Assembly (NCBI GenBank): GCA_030220185.1
Contig: JASPKZ010003424.1
Coordinates: 310,001-374,000 of the forward strand
Length of the DNA: 64,000 bases
Direction: 5' to 3'
From: Diploptera punctata
Lineage: Eukaryota > Arthropoda > Insecta > Blattodea > Blaberidae
The notes under the pieces were generated by a model that was not told the origin of the DNA, searched no databases, and saw nothing but the letters and a program-made list of their open reading frames with translations. Both the position numbers and the translations under genes were made by a program. This document shows positions 32,587-45,119 of the stretch, in pieces; positions within the stretch are counted from its first letter, which is position 1, and the number at the start of each line of letters is the position of its first letter.

Positions 32587-32865
32587 TATTATATTGGTGA
32601 CTATGACGGCCGAATAGTATTCGGGGACAATTTGCGCCTTGAAGTTTTCTAATTTTTGTCTTACTGAAAAAAAAAACGAAAAAAATCTCGGGGGAACTTT
32701 AGTTAGTTTAATTTGTATGCGTCAGACTGATTTGAAGTCTTTAATTGCTTATTCTTCAGTGGCACATATAGGAATTGTTATTGGTGGTTTAATAACTTTA
32801 CCCAGAAAACTTGTCACGGTTGAGGATCGAATTCGAGTCCGCTGCGTCTGAAGCTACGGCATTCC
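32587..32865 (-). repeat. SINE-1 split by a mitochondrial fragment
   Basis: Left part GGCCGAATAGTATTCGGGGAC and TTTTGTCTTAC(T)G, ending at CGAAAAAAATCTC (32689); right part ACCCAGAAAACTTGTC from 32800 with B box complement GAGGATCGAATTCGAG and GCTGCGTC. In other copies CCTC and ACCCA are adjacent, so the material between is an insertion. Confidence 0.75.
32690..32800 (+). pseudogene. nad4: nuclear copy of mitochondrial nad4 fragment (NUMT)
   Basis: 37 codons read [37 protein letters not shown]. This is the highly conserved ND4 segment ([15 protein letters not shown]). Two ATA codons fall where ND4 has Met, as expected under the invertebrate mitochondrial code. It encodes part of NADH dehydrogenase subunit 4 in mitochondria, but here is a ~110-bp dead fragment lodged in a SINE. 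No start, no stop. Confidence 0.85.
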
Positions 32866-33085
32866 CCTAGACCAAGCGATCGACTTAGCCAAATGAATTA
32901 CTGATACGCTAGGATAAATTGCAAGATCGAACTGATTGATCCATTGGGTGCTAATTTTATTGTTCAGTAGGACTAAAAAATGCAGCAAGAAATATCATTA
33001 GTGCTAGTGGTCCACTAAAAGTTAAAGATATAAATTACCTATAAATATAATTTGTTCTATTATATTCAATTTTATATGACATTCA

Positions 33086-33092
<7 letters not shown>

Positions 33093-33132
<40 letters not shown>
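33093..33132. repeat. (AAT)n microsatellite
   Basis: About 13 units. Confidence 0.95.
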
Positions 33133-33504
33133 GCGATAATCTGCATAATGTACCTTCATTACATTCAACAACATATTCTTGTCTGTTATGGAAGAATTCC
33201 GGCTTCTATTTCTAATGGAGCGTGTAATAAAATATCGGTTTATTGTAGCAAAGCCAATAACATAAGCACTGAAAACCTTTTTTTTTTTTAATAATAAGAA
33301 TACATTTTATTCAGAAATAAATTATGTACGCAGTGTTGACACCCGAGTGAGCATGCCGTCGTGTTCGGTGTAGTTCTGTTACAGAATTTAATACAATTCA
33401 AAATTATACATAGGCTATAAAGATGTAGTTAATGAGAAGAGGGGAACAGAAAATATAATTTTGGAATAGATTTCAAAATATAAAATGCACTCTTAACAAA
33501 AATA

Positions 33505-33670
33505 AAAGTCTTCTTCTTCAATTGGCAATCAGAATTCAGAATGAGTTTTAGCTTTTTTTTAACGATACTCGTCCATTTTTCCTTATTCGCTAGGTAATCT
33601 TTTCCAATCTTTCATTTTTTAATCCTGAAATCGTCCATCATCATTCCATCTAGAATAGATTAAATTGTTT
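33505..33670 (-). pseudogene. possible LINE C-terminal remnant
   Basis: Complement reads MMMDDFRIKK, KIGKDYLANKEKWTSIVKK, which resembles the tail of some LINE proteins. Weak, no other support. Confidence 0.3.
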
Positions 33671-33674
33671 TCTA

Positions 33675-34640
33675 AATATATTTGTGTTTAGTTTGCTTAT
33701 ACCTTGATTTAATGTCATTTATTCATCATCATTTGGGTTATAAGTATCTACTAAAATTAGATCCAGCAGTTGTGTAGAACCGAGCTACTCATACATAGGT
33801 CTATAACAAGAAAGTAGTGTTTTTTCTGGTGCTGTAAAAAACATGGAGTATTGTCCTTAAATTAATTTATATTTTGTGAAAATAAGCAGTACATGCTTAA
33901 AGATTTGTTCAATATTTGACCCTCAGAATTCAGTTTTATAGGATAATACAAAGTATAAAAGTTTTTGCAAGCAAATTTTTATAATTCGTTTTTGTAGTAA
34001 TATTAGGAGGAAAAGGTAGCATTTGCAGCTTCACCGGAACTTGATTTCCAGTACTGGATTATCTATTGAGCTAAGTAAACAATGCGTAATACATAAATTG
34101 ACAAATATTTTCTTTGAATGGTAAATTTGTGAATAATTTTGCGCAGTCTGTAGCACAGAAAAGAAACATGTTTGTCATATCTTAAATAAATGGAGAATTG
34201 CGTCATATACAGCATCTTTTGTATTCTATAGAGAAAAAAGTTTCGATGTGATATAGGATAGTGGCCATTCATCAAGTTTCATGGATACATTTTCAATTTG
34301 TTTTTAGTTCTTTATTCGGACTGAGCGGACAGACTGCCCTGTGCACCGCGACCTGAAAGGCCTATTTCTCTATCCCAGTATGTTAGGGATGTGGATGAAA
34401 TGAAGTCTATTGTATGGTGTTGTGAGCTATAGTCGTCTTTCGGGTTCTTCTCTTATGACCCATACCGCTATTATTAGGTTGGGCTCGTGGTCGCAAGCAG
34501 GCACTACAACCCTCCCGTTGGCCCCTTCTGCCCTTTTTATTGCTCAGGCTCGGAATCATGAGTCAGCACCCTGGTGGGCCCCCACTTTATCCACGAAATC
34601 ATTTATTTTCAACTCATGTGAACGCCAACCAAAGTATTTT
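33675..34640. other. no recognisable feature; one GC-richer block
   Basis: 34310-34610 is clearly less AT-rich than its surroundings (GACTGCCCTGTGCACCGCGA...), but has no family I recognise. Confidence 0.4.
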
Positions 34641-34769
34641 TCCTAACAAGAGATGAGGTGAAGGGTAATACGAAATTGATGAATGGGCAATGAAATGACA
34701 TGAAGGGTAGAGAAGAGAGAATGTAGAATGTTGGTGGGATGAAATTCGGGAAAGGTAAAGCCTCGAGAA

Positions 34770-34862
34770 AACCCGAAAAGTCCCGGTATGGCCAGGATTC
34801 AAACTTGTGATCCCAATCGAAGGTAGCCACGCGTATTCTGAGACGACTAACACTCAATTAAC
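34770..34862 (-). repeat. tRNA-like fragment
   Basis: Complement carries GAGTGTTAGTCGTCTCAGAA and a B-box-like GGATCACAAGTTTGAATCC. Possible SINE head. Confidence 0.35.
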
Positions 34863-34864
34863 TA

Positions 34865-36045
34865 GTGTTTTAACAAGCCTCCAAATTCAATAAAGTTAGT
34901 GACCAATAAATAATAAATGAATAAGTTTTTTTTTCTAAAACCCACCTAAAACTGTTTTCACTTAACAATTTAATGTTTGTTTTTTACATGTAATGAGAGA
35001 AGTATGAAGAATAACCTTTGTGCAGTTGAATATCCTTTCACGTAAAATTGGTGAATAAGTTGTGAATTGACCATTCAGATTTCCGTTGCAGAGATCACGT
35101 GTTATGTACTGTATTACAATTACGCTGATAAGCTGATATTAGTGCAGTGTGACTTTTCCTGTGTCTGTGGAAGTACGTGTAACGTGCGCAGAATAATACT
35201 AAATTGGATTATTTTTGGGGATACTAATGAGTTGAAGGCAGAAATACCACAGGTAAACCCAGACATGTTATTTATTATTAATTTATTTATAAACTTTGTA
35301 ATGGACAAGGTTATAATAATAATATAAGAAAGGAGCACTCACAAGAGCATTAGTTTTATGTTATATGGTATTTTTCACTGATCACTTGTATTCCAGTATT
35401 CACTCTTTGCTGTATTCTCTAATTTATTATGTTCTGTTTTTACACTCTGTGGTATGATAAAGTTTATGGACAAGGTTATATCCATAGAGGATTTACATAT
35501 TTTACTCTATAACTCGATATAATTATCTAGGGAAAAAATGCGAAATGACAGCCTGGTCTTCAAAGATGACGCAACCAAACATTTCAAAGTGTAAATTTAC
35601 GGACTATTTATTGTATTCACGTTTAATTGAAACATATCTCCGAGAGGAAGGTAATTTACCAGGAGACCCATGGTTATAAATAGAGCTTTATGTTAAGTAA
35701 TTTGCAATTTGTGTATTTAAATTATTCATGTATATTGTAGTTTATATTCCGCATACCTTATCGTTAATGTATTGTTCTTGTAGATTTTTTTTGATATTGG
35801 AGCACGTGGAAGACCGAGTTACGGTATTCCGATGGTATGTTGGGTGATAAATGATAACGAAGTACCAGGAGAGTTCTTAAACCTAAATATCTAAATTTCA
35901 GACCACGGGGCAATCCCAGAAATAATTAACCTTTAAGGATGAATTCCTGTATTTTGACCAGGAATCGAACTCGCGTTCTCATGAACTGTAATTGAAGCTT
36001 TGCTCACAAAGTCATGAGGATGGTCTATTATTTATTAATTATAGT
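34865..36045. other. no recognisable feature
   Basis: AT-rich, short frames only. A tRNA-like GGAATCGAACTCGCG trace near 35960 is too short to call. Confidence 0.45.
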
Positions 36046-36051
36046 ATAAAG

Positions 36052-36357
36052 GGGGGCACGCCGTAGCGTAGTGGTTAAGGCACTGAGTTACAAGCCGGAG
36101 GGTCGAGGGTTCAAGTCCCGTTGGGGTCAGGATTTTTAAACTGACCCAAACCCTCTGGCGGCACTATGGCCCTGGGGTCGACTCAGCCTCTAACGGAAAT
36201 GAGTACCAGACGCCTGTTCTGGGGGTAAATGCGGTCGTAACGCAGGGCTGGCAACCCGGCTGACATCAAGTGCCGATTGTCTAGAAAATGTGGGAGCCTT
36301 AACCTCCTACTACCCCAAGGGTCTCCTGAGGCCTGTTGTGGGATCATTTTACTTTAC
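36052..36357 (+). repeat. SINE-5, full length
   Basis: Head CACGCCGTAGCGTAGTGG (A box) and GGGTTCAAGTCCCG (B box), body GGATTTTTAAACTGACCCAA, CTGGCGGCACTATGGCC, GTACCAGACGCCTGTTCTGG and end GGGATCATTTTACTTT. Used here as the family reference. Confidence 0.85.
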
Positions 36358-36369
36358 AGAAAGTTAAGC

Positions 36370-36500
36370 TTTATATGTGGAAAGCAATGGGATGCTACCA
36401 CACCTATAATTCCCTAGTAAAGCTGCAAAGCATAGCATGAAAATGCTCTGATTGCAGTGAAAGACCTGCTCTTGGACAGAATTACTATGGATGGATATAA
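36370..36500 (+). repeat. SINE-1 tail
   Basis: ATATGTGGAAAGCAATGGGA to CAGAATTACTATGGATGGA. Head missing. Confidence 0.75.
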
Positions 36501-36504
36501 AGTT

Positions 36505-37125
36505 AAGCTTTAATGCATTGACTTCATTTGCTATTTGATACCGGCCACTCACTTTATTACAAAAAGCAAGTCAGCACTGCGACTGCAAGCACTCGGCCAT
36601 ATTGATGGAATATGGAAATTCCTTGCGTCGAATTATATCTGTAACTATAGTGGTTTCATTCAAGTCCAGTCAAGGTCAGTCTTTTCCATTTTGCAATACT
36701 CGGAACTCTCATTTTATGAGTAAATAAATGCCACTTCCTTTTATTCGGTATACCTTATCCGCTCTTAGTGATCCTAACATAAACAAACGCCAATTATAAC
36801 CTCCCGCAATTCGCACCACATTGACAGGGAGCATATGTGAAGTATATAAGACATGTGATCGTTGAATGGGATAGAATACAAGAAAGCTGGTGAGATTTTT
36901 CACTGAACTTGTGAAATACATTTAAGATAACTGTTTTTTATCACTAGTGAAAGGTTTGCCAGATTTACGTTTAAAAAATTTAGATGGCGACACTGCAATA
37001 GAAGACTCAACAGCTTCATCCATTTTGTTGCATCGAATCGACTGAAGCATGACTCAAATGCATCATCCATATGTAATAAACTATTTTAAGTTTATCATAT
37101 GTATTTTGAAATATTTTCTGTGTTT
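36505..37125. other. no recognisable feature
   Basis: Nothing supported. Confidence 0.45.
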
Positions 37126-37127
37126 TG

Positions 37128-37130
<3 letters not shown>

Positions 37131-37173
<43 letters not shown>
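37131..37173. repeat. (ATT)n microsatellite
   Basis: About 14 units. Confidence 0.95.
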
Positions 37174-37175
<2 letters not shown>

Positions 37176-37360
37176 TTCTTTCACGAAGAAGAACAAATTT
37201 ATTCAGAGGACATATTTTTAATTTAATGAAGGGAACTATTTTTTCGCGTACTTATATCTTCTACATCGTACGTTGGTGTCCATAACTAATGAAAAGCGAG
37301 CAGGTTTTGTTGAGGATCACTTTAAGAGGGGATAGCCTTTAGTATAGCTGGATGAGATAT

Positions 37361-37832
37361 GTTACTTGCCCAAGTTAAGTCTGCACGGCTAGAGGGGAAG
37401 TGTGCTTGTCGGCAGACTGTTTCTCTATGGAAGGGAGAATCCCCAAATACTTGTGAAATATCATTACACGGTTGTCAAATTAGTCTTTTAGTCGATTTCA
37501 GATCAATTAAAATCACAGTGTTTGTCATCTCTCTATTAACCAGTCTCACAACACAACACAGCGGATGGGAATTGGCAATATGTGATGAGGAAGGCAAAAG
37601 AGGGTAGCTCATTCCCAATTGTAACGTGGTTGCCGGATTATTCATTGGTCAACGACTACTGTAGGTGACGGATCATTTAAATAACACAGTAAATGCCAGC
37701 GCTCCCCTCCTAGTCAAATAATACAATGCAGTGAGAGGAAGTGGCAACAATAAGAAAAGAAAGAGAATCGACAGCACATTCCTAGCATATTTTCCGCGTG
37801 CAGATTTAACTGGGGCAAGTAATAACTGCAGA
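37361..37832. repeat. inverted-repeat block, possible MITE
   Basis: TTACTTGCCCAAGTTAAGTC at the left is matched on the complement at the right by TTACTTGCCCCAGTTAAATC, continuing into TGCACG, about 28 bp with few mismatches. 450 bp lie between. No target duplication found. Confidence 0.4.
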
Positions 37833-37839
37833 ACGAAAA

Positions 37840-39040
37840 CGGTACGTTTCCGGACAATTTCGCGATTTTTAAATTTTCGCTTCAAATTTACCCTCACACA
37901 TAATTGTCAGAATGCTTCGTAAATGTTTGTCGTATGCCGAGTATATATTTTTAATAGTCACATTTGATGACTAATAAGTAAGATCAACGATGATTTGAAA
38001 AAAAAAACAATCCTGTCACATGTATCTCATTAACTACATTCCTAGAATTTGGTGAAACTCAGTCTGGTTGTCGGCCCATTTTATTGATATTTTTGTTCAG
38101 AATTAAATGTAAAGGAGAAAATCTGGAGTCATGTAACTATCCATGACACGTTAAAGAGGCCTCTTTCGTTGAATATGGGAATATAGGAGTGTCAGTAATT
38201 CCACATAGATTGGCGAATGGAGTCTATCAAAGAAGCAAACAAATTTAGGAAAGAGATGGGTAGTAAAAGTGAATGTGAAAATCCCCTCATGTCTGCTCTG
38301 GACGGCAGTGTTTGTTGACACCTTGTGATTACTCTCCCAGCCACTTTTCTCTCATGTCACATCTTTCACTTAACGAGCTATTGGGAAACTTGGTTGAAGG
38401 ACTGAATTTTCTCTCTAGGGGAAAATACCACTTGCAGTAGATTTGACATTTTAAATGCCTAGATTACGTATTGTCTTACCTAGAGAACCATCGCATACCT
38501 TTGATTTATTTGTTGATTAGATATTCTACACTTTAGAGGATATATTCGAATTGAGAGAGCTAATGGAAACTTATCCTATGTCATTTTTTTTTTAGGTTTA
38601 ATCAAAGATAATAAACCATAGAACATGTATCAATGTTTAAATACTATACTTGGACTAATGCTTTTAAAATTCTTTACGAAAACATGTCGAGGTAACTATG
38701 TACTTACTTAATACTTAATACAGGCTTTCCACTTTACAGCAGTTTGCCCATAATTCCTGCTTTCCAGAGATTCCTAACTTCCCATTGTCCTCCTTCCATC
38801 ATGGCATCATATACTCCCTCTATGGTAACTATGTAAAATGTTAAAAATAATTAACCTATCTGAGATCACAGTTGTCTTCAACTAATAAGATTTCTCTTAA
38901 AACATTTAGAAGGTCTTTCAGAAGAACATGTTCCATTATCAGCTTTTAAAATGTACTTTTTAAAGCTGAAGATTGAACATTTTTCCGAAAGGCCTTTATA
39001 ATGATTTAAAAAATCTTTCAACTCTTCACGAATGTTCTCA
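37840..39040. other. no recognisable feature
   Basis: AT-rich, nothing supported. Confidence 0.45.
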
Positions 39041-39044
39041 AAAA

Positions 39045-40300
39045 AGAATATCTAAGGCATTAGACCCACATATCCGAGAACAATTCGGCTTCCGCTTGGG
39101 ACGATCAACCCTCCAAGCCATTAAGGTCCTAGTTGGGAATATTTAAGAGGCCCTGCGAATTCCAAAGCGAAAATTCTTCGCTGTATTCGTCTACTACGCC
39201 AAAGCATTTGAAAGAGTAAACAGGTACACCCTTTTTTAAAAACTGGAAAACATGGAGGACTGGGCGCACATATCACCATCCTCACTAGGAACATAATATC
39301 GTAAAACAAAACACCTTAGATGAAAAATCACGAAATCAGAATTATCGCAAACTAGAGGAGTGCTACAGGAAAAACCGATTATCCCACTTCTGTTCAATGT
39401 CATGATTCCAGATCTAACAAACGTACGTTCAGAATCGACAGTAACTTACAAATATGTAGACGATGTGGTGCTCGCCTCAGCGAACAAAGAACAGCTGCAG
39501 AAAGCGGTAAACCATCTCAAAGTGTGGGCCGAAAGAAATTACTTTACCATCAATCAATCAAAAACATTACAAATGGTATTCACAAAGGAGGTAAAACAGC
39601 GGCAGACGACGCCGTCAGACAGAAAGTTGAACATCCCATACAAATCACCAATCCATTCAAATATCTAAGAATAACATACATATATCAGCATCATTCTACA
39701 AACTACACTCTAAAGAGCGTGCAACAACTGCAAGAAGAAACATTCGTGTTGCAGAAAATATTCCGCAACTGTACCTGTCCACAGCTATGAAACTATTCAA
39801 CTACAAAATCTTTCCAGTATTGACATACGGAGTTGAAATAACATGGACGGAACTCTCCTACAGTGATGTGAGCACAATTGAAAATGTAAAAGCAAGATTC
39901 CTTAAAAGCAGCAATGGGGTTATCAAAGTACACCCTTTCAAAATTGGCCTACGGCCTTGCCCATGAGACCTTCCTACTAGGCGACCTACTCACCAGACTT
40001 CAGCTCCCAGCTTCGACCGCAGAAACAAATCTACCGAAGAGGAGAGATATTGTCGGATTTCTACTTAACCGACGCCATGACCACAGAAGCTAGACCGGTC
40101 CAGACATCAAGCTCCGCAATGTCATAACAAGAATTGCAGTCCAAATTATGTAGGGAAATTTATTTCCGCGAACCAACACCGGAAATGTATAGGCAAGCTA
40201 TGTGACAAAACGTATGCACGATATCACTTCAACATATGCAACAAAAGAACAAAATCACCGAGGGAATATAGCAGTAAAAAAAACTGAATACACGTTTGTG
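39045..40300 (+). pseudogene. non-LTR retrotransposon, YVDD type, degenerate
   Basis: Reads ALDPHIREQFGFRLGRSTLQ near 39060-39120, FFAVFVYYAKAFERVNR (stop at about 39145 before it), then LFNVMIPDL and the catalytic box YVDD (39453-39464) in TYKYVDDVVLASANKEQ, AERNYFTINQSKT, a frame change to NIRVAENIPQLYLSTAMKLF, and YGVEITW. A Cys/His cluster (C-K-YA-YH---C) follows near 40200. Distinct from LINE-A and LINE-B by its YVDD core and R1/Jockey-like thumb. Ends in a TTA array. Non-functional. Confidence 0.75.
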
Positions 40301-40309
40301 CGCATTTCC

Positions 40310-40312
<3 letters not shown>

Positions 40313-40387
<75 letters not shown>
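40313..40387. repeat. (ATT)n microsatellite
   Basis: About 25 units at the end of the YVDD LINE remnant. Confidence 0.95.
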
Positions 40388-40389
<2 letters not shown>

Positions 40390-41000
40390 AAATAATGAAC
40401 AATTTTTTATATTTGATTCAAATGATTCATAATATAAACCAAAATATAGTCAAATTATATAATTGCTGTTTATATCCTGATTCCGTAAGGCATCAGGTTA
40501 GATTGTAGAGTAATTGATTGGAATGCGAAAGAATTCCAATTTTAATTCCGATTTCGCAAGAAATTTTCCTTAAAGTAACAATTTGCATGATAGTACAGGA
40601 GAACGTATTAAAACCTCCTCTCGTAACTGATTGGATCATATACAGAGTCTAAATGTGTATAAATTCTGTTCGATCCTGGCTTAGACAGAAATGTTTATGT
40701 CTGTATACCCTGAATCCCCATGTGTGTTAAGGGTGCTCCCTGGCGATTTAACCAATATACTTAGTTACGATTATTTCCTTATAGTTTTCTCGAATGGAAA
40801 TGTGGTCAGCATACCAACCCAATGAAAGAATTGTAACATTTGTTAGGAGTTTCTAGATCAAGCTAATTTAGTTACGCTTATTTTTTACACATGTCATGAG
40901 TGGCATGTCAGCATACTGACTCAGTGAGATATCTAGTAGACTACTAAGGACTACTTGGGTGATGAAGGTGGATACATTTTGCTTAGAGCCTCTTTTTTTT
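40390..41000. other. no recognisable feature
   Basis: Nothing supported. Confidence 0.4.
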
Positions 41001-41004
41001 CAGG

Positions 41005-41150
41005 CATAGGTATATTTTACGAGCCAGAAAATCTTCAGACTCGCCACCCACTGTTAAAAGTCCCTCTCGGAGGACTTGTTCTTTAGATTTATCCATCATA
41101 AATAAATCAATTGACTTCATCCGAGGTCAAATCAGCGTTCCTCGGGTCCT
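41005..41150 (-). repeat. SINE-2 fragment
   Basis: Complement of GAAAATCTTCAGACTCG and GTCCCTCTCGGAGGACTTG matches the SINE-2 body; the head near 41130 is decayed. Confidence 0.55.
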
Positions 41151-41154
41151 GAGA

Positions 41155-41930
41155 TAAGGAACATAACAACTGGACCACAACTACAATCATAAGTAATGTG
41201 ACAAGCAAAATAATGGGCCAATAAGACAAATACCAGAGAAAAATAAAGAGAGAGGAATATAAAATATGAATGTAAAAACCTGTAATAATGAATTAAAAAA
41301 TACTGTAGTTGTTGTAAGAAGAATGAAACGGGAGATTTTTTGTTATAATTTCTCAGAATAAAACTAATGATGCTGTTTAATGTCATGTTTTTAATCTACT
41401 GTGAGTAGAAGTAATTTGTAGGAATTTCAGGGAAGAATGTTAACCCCATAAACAATGGTTAAACGAGTAATCTAGTTCAGCGAGGGAGCATTTGTCCGTC
41501 AAGAATTAATATCCCCCTATTTTAAAAGTTGTGTGATGTTTACAGCTCTGTTTTTATAAGAAATGTCTTGGCTCTTTGTTACTGTACTTTTTAAACGTTC
41601 TTTTAATTGAAGCTTCAGAAAACATCTGTCTTAATGATTGCGCATTAATTAAGGGATATTTCAAAGGAGCAATTAAGTTGATTTATCGTTAACTTATTAT
41701 TTCTTTCTTTTCCTTACTTTAACCTCTCCCTTTATAGGTACTTTTATGTGCCTCACGTCACCTGGGCCACGACCTACGTTAATTTAATGAATTAATGTAT
41801 AAACTACTGTGTCCCATGAAGGGCTAGGGCCTCCTACAAGAGAGATGAGCTCAAATTTTTATGGTTAATGTGGGGAGCAAAGGAAACCGGAAATAATATT
41901 ATTACCAGTGTAAAAAAGGGACCAGTTCTT
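41155..41930. other. no recognisable feature
   Basis: Nothing supported. Confidence 0.4.
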
Positions 41931-41934
41931 AAGC

Positions 41935-42195
41935 ATTGTTGCACTGTAAGCTGGAAGGTCGTGGATTCGATTCCCGATAGGGCCGTGATTTTTAAACATG
42001 TTTAAAACCTTCTGGCATCCCTATGGACCTGGTTTTGGCTAAGCTTCTAGTGGAAATGAGTACGGCGGTTGAAGGCGATCATCACCCAACCCGGTTGACA
42101 TATCTTGCTGATTGTAAAAAAAAAAAAAAAAAAGTGGAACTTTAACTAGCAAGTAACACAATGGACTCCTAAGGCTGTAGTGGGATCATTTTACC
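41935..42195 (+). repeat. SINE-5 copy with poly(A) insertion
   Basis: CACTGTAAGCTGGAAGGTCG, B-box-like GATTCGATTCCCG, TTAAAACCTTCTGGC and end GTGGGATCATTTTACC. A run of about 16 A near 42118 lies where GTCTAGAAAATGTGGGA is expected. Confidence 0.65.
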
Positions 42196-42199
42196 TTTA

Positions 42200-42855
42200 T
42201 GATCAGGGATCCTTAGATGGTTGGGAAATGAGGTATACTACACACAGAACAATTGCGTCTGTATCTGTTCACTCTCGTATGCACCGCAACTGCGCACTAG
42301 ACTGCGTTGTTGTCTTGCGCCGTCACATCGCATGCATACTCCGGTTTCAGTTAACTTGTGCTCACTGTAGTGCAGTACAATGCCAACCAAGGTACTTTCC
42401 CTGTTTGTTATAGTAAAAAATAAATAAAATAAGATACGTGGCACAGCTACGAAAACTGAAGCAGACTGAAGTGATTGCTAGCAGATTATAATATAAGGAA
42501 TCACTTTGTTGGTGATACAGTCTCTTAACCCTAGTTCTTAAACATATTTACTTCGTATCAAATTGTTACTCAATTCTCGTCACTGGAAATTACATGGAAC
42601 GAATGTGCAGAAATCGAATTCTTTGATGTTCTCTAGACACGTTTCGCTATGTTTAGAGGCGGTCAAAACAGTTAATTTTTGTAACAGCACATTATGTTGT
42701 TCGCTGTCCCTCATCTGAACATAAAATCTTCGGTTCCAGGCAATTGTTAGCAAACAACCTTTACACCTCTAATATAGATTAACAATATACCTGTCGCTGC
42801 TATTCAGGTGAAACTAGTCAAACACAACCAAACCCTATTTTAAACTCATCATCAT
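42200..42855. other. no recognisable feature
   Basis: 42240-42400 is less AT-rich, but no family recognised. Confidence 0.4.
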
Positions 42856-42859
42856 CAGC

Positions 42860-43500
42860 AGCATCAAGGATTAGACCTTAAGGTCTGTTCCGACCTCATG
42901 CTAGAATTGGTATGTCCATCTTTTACTGGGTCTTCCAACATTTCTTCGTCCTAGTGATTTGTAATGAAGAATCTGTTTCGGAATTCTATTGTTATCCATT
43001 ATATTGATGTGGTCCATCCATTCATCTCTGCATTGTGTAATTCTATCTAATAGTTTGAATATACCGTATTTAGTTCACTTCGTATATTTTCATTTCGTTT
43101 TCGATCTGTTATTGTATAGCCTGGCACACTCCTCAGAATCCTCATTTCTGACGTTTCTATTCTTCGTTCCTGGTTTTTTGGTTAAGGCCCAGTGTTCCGA
43201 TCCATGTAGTAGTGTTGGAATCGCCATTGTTTTATATAATCTTAAGTGTCTCCTTTCTAGTTCCTTTGAGACTTCGTTTATGGTGCCACACATATAATTA
43301 AATTTATCTTGTTTTCAATTTCTTCACTTTTTCTACATGGCACATTGTATCCCCGGTAATTAAAATTGCTCACTTGTTCTATTATTCTATTCTCTAATTG
43401 GATTTTTACTCTTTGTGGCTCACACCCTCGAAAAGCTAAAACTTTTGTTTTTAGAGTATTCAAGTTGTATGTTTGACATATTTTACTTAATTTGTAAATT
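42860..43500 (-). pseudogene. LINE-B RT thumb and C-terminal region, degenerate
   Basis: Complement reads MNTLKTKVLAFRGCEP, RIIEQVSNFNYRGYNVP (thumb, compare IEQVSHFKYLGCDIS at 5840), then KTMAIPTLLHGSEHWALTKK, in several frames, and a degraded tail to about 42860. The RT palm is absent. Confidence 0.7.
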
Positions 43501-43504
43501 GCCC

Positions 43505-44155
43505 GTTAGAAACCGTCTTCTGTCTCAGATATCCTGTTTTAAACTATTTTGTAAAAATACTATTTTTGATTATTGATTAGTGCTATTTTATATTTTGTTT
43601 ACATTTAGCTTACCCATTCGCATTAACGTGAGCTGCCTTACATTGGCTTGAATTACAACACTGGAAGACTGGTTGAGGTAGTGTAAATTCACTTGGAGGT
43701 GAATCTATAATTTTATCCCGCGATTATAGCTGCATTGTGTATATCGGTTGCCGTGACAACCAAGAGGAAGCTAGGATTAACAAACGCCCTTTTGCGAGGC
43801 TAGTAAGCAGCTCTCCAAAGCATTGCGGTCTGTAGCATCAACTATGGTTTCAGCCTCCTTTTAGTCCCTTGAGCTGGTTAAAAGACATTTTTTTGAAAGA
43901 AAGTACCGTCAAATACAGGCCACAGGGATTGTAACATCCCTTGCTTTTTTTTTTTCACCTTGTCTTCAGTATTTGAAATAATTGTGTGCGGGGCGTGTTG
44001 TATTAATTATTTATAGATTGAGTCCTTTAATATATATTTTTTAAATTCAATGTCCCAGGTTGTCATTTCGACATTTCTGATGTTCTCTCCTGGCATTGGC
44101 TAATTATGAACCACTTCTGAGGTTGGGGCACCTGAAAGGCAGGATGACGCTGCCT
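43505..44155. other. no recognisable feature
   Basis: Nothing supported apart from a T-run near 43947. Confidence 0.4.
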
Positions 44156-44254
44156 CGATGATATGAGTGGTGATGATGATGATGATGATGATAGTGGTAC
44201 GCCAGGAGAGTCTTTAATCCTAAACATAATCTAAGGTGAATACGATTGATGATG

Positions 44255-44420
44255 ATTATGATGGCTATATGATGTTCGGGGACCGTTTGGGCCTTAAGAT
44301 TTCCTGACATTTGTCCTATAGGCGAGTGAGAAAAGAACCCCGAAAAAACCTCACCCAAGATACTTGTCCCGACCGGGGATCGAACCCGGATCCGCTGCAT
44401 GACAAGGCATCACGTTGTGG
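44255..44420 (-). repeat. SINE-1 copy, tail lost
   Basis: GGACCGTTTGGGCCTTAAG, TCCTGACATTTGTCC, AACCCCGAAAAAACCTCACC and B box complement GGGGATCGAACCCGG. A GAT/ATG tract lies just left at 44168-44193. Confidence 0.75.
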
Positions 44421-44491
44421 ACTCCTTAATTAACTTAATTATAGAAAAATCGCATAATGATAAACGAATGTGTGCAATGGAAATTATATGG

Positions 44492-45117
44492 ACTATTTAA
44501 CTCATGCCACAAATTCTAGTCAATGACCAATCACGTTTCAATGAATGTTGTTTTACAATCAATGACAGTCGTGTTTCACCTCGCTCTTTATAGATTTCTC
44601 TTTATCAGCTCCTGCTTTTGTGATAAAGAAAGCTCCTCCTTTTTAATGTTCTGAACAGGTCAAAGCATTATTTTTCTCCAACAAATACATTGAATATAGC
44701 AAATAATGAGAAGATTCCTTGATTTTACTGAGTTGTTTACAAAAAAAAAATAAACGATTAACCCGTAATGTTGATTATGATATATAGTTTGATGTGTCAT
44801 TATTTCTCCACTCGGGTGCACTCTTACAATATTGCGATCTTATTTGGCAATAAATAATATGATCAAGCAGCAGTGAATGAACATAACCTCACATTTCTGA
44901 TTTGTTTTCAAACATCGCCGTTTACATTAAATATATACATATTTTAAAATAACTATAGTTAAACAATGATTTGTGAGTAAACGGCTTAATGTTATTCGTT
45001 AAATAGTCCTAACAAATGCCACTCTTGGTTTCCAAATTCTCTAGATAAATTAACTCCTCACTTCGTGAGTCGTGAATTTATCGATAATTTGGAAATCACT
45101 CGTGGCATTACTTATGA
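44492..45117 (+). repeat. 615-bp dispersed repeat, copy 2
   Basis: Matches 7405-8017 end to end apart from scattered substitutions and a 14-bp insertion near 44590 (AGATTTCTCTTTAT, a local duplication). Has the same terminal hairpin. Confidence 0.85.
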
Positions 45118-45119
45118 CA

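Noticed and set aside
34310..34620. GC-richer block as a possible exon
   Set aside because: No frame longer than about 78 codons, no splice context, no recognisable protein.
37359..37607. 82-codon frame
   Set aside because: Lies within a probable inverted-repeat element and has no recognisable motif.
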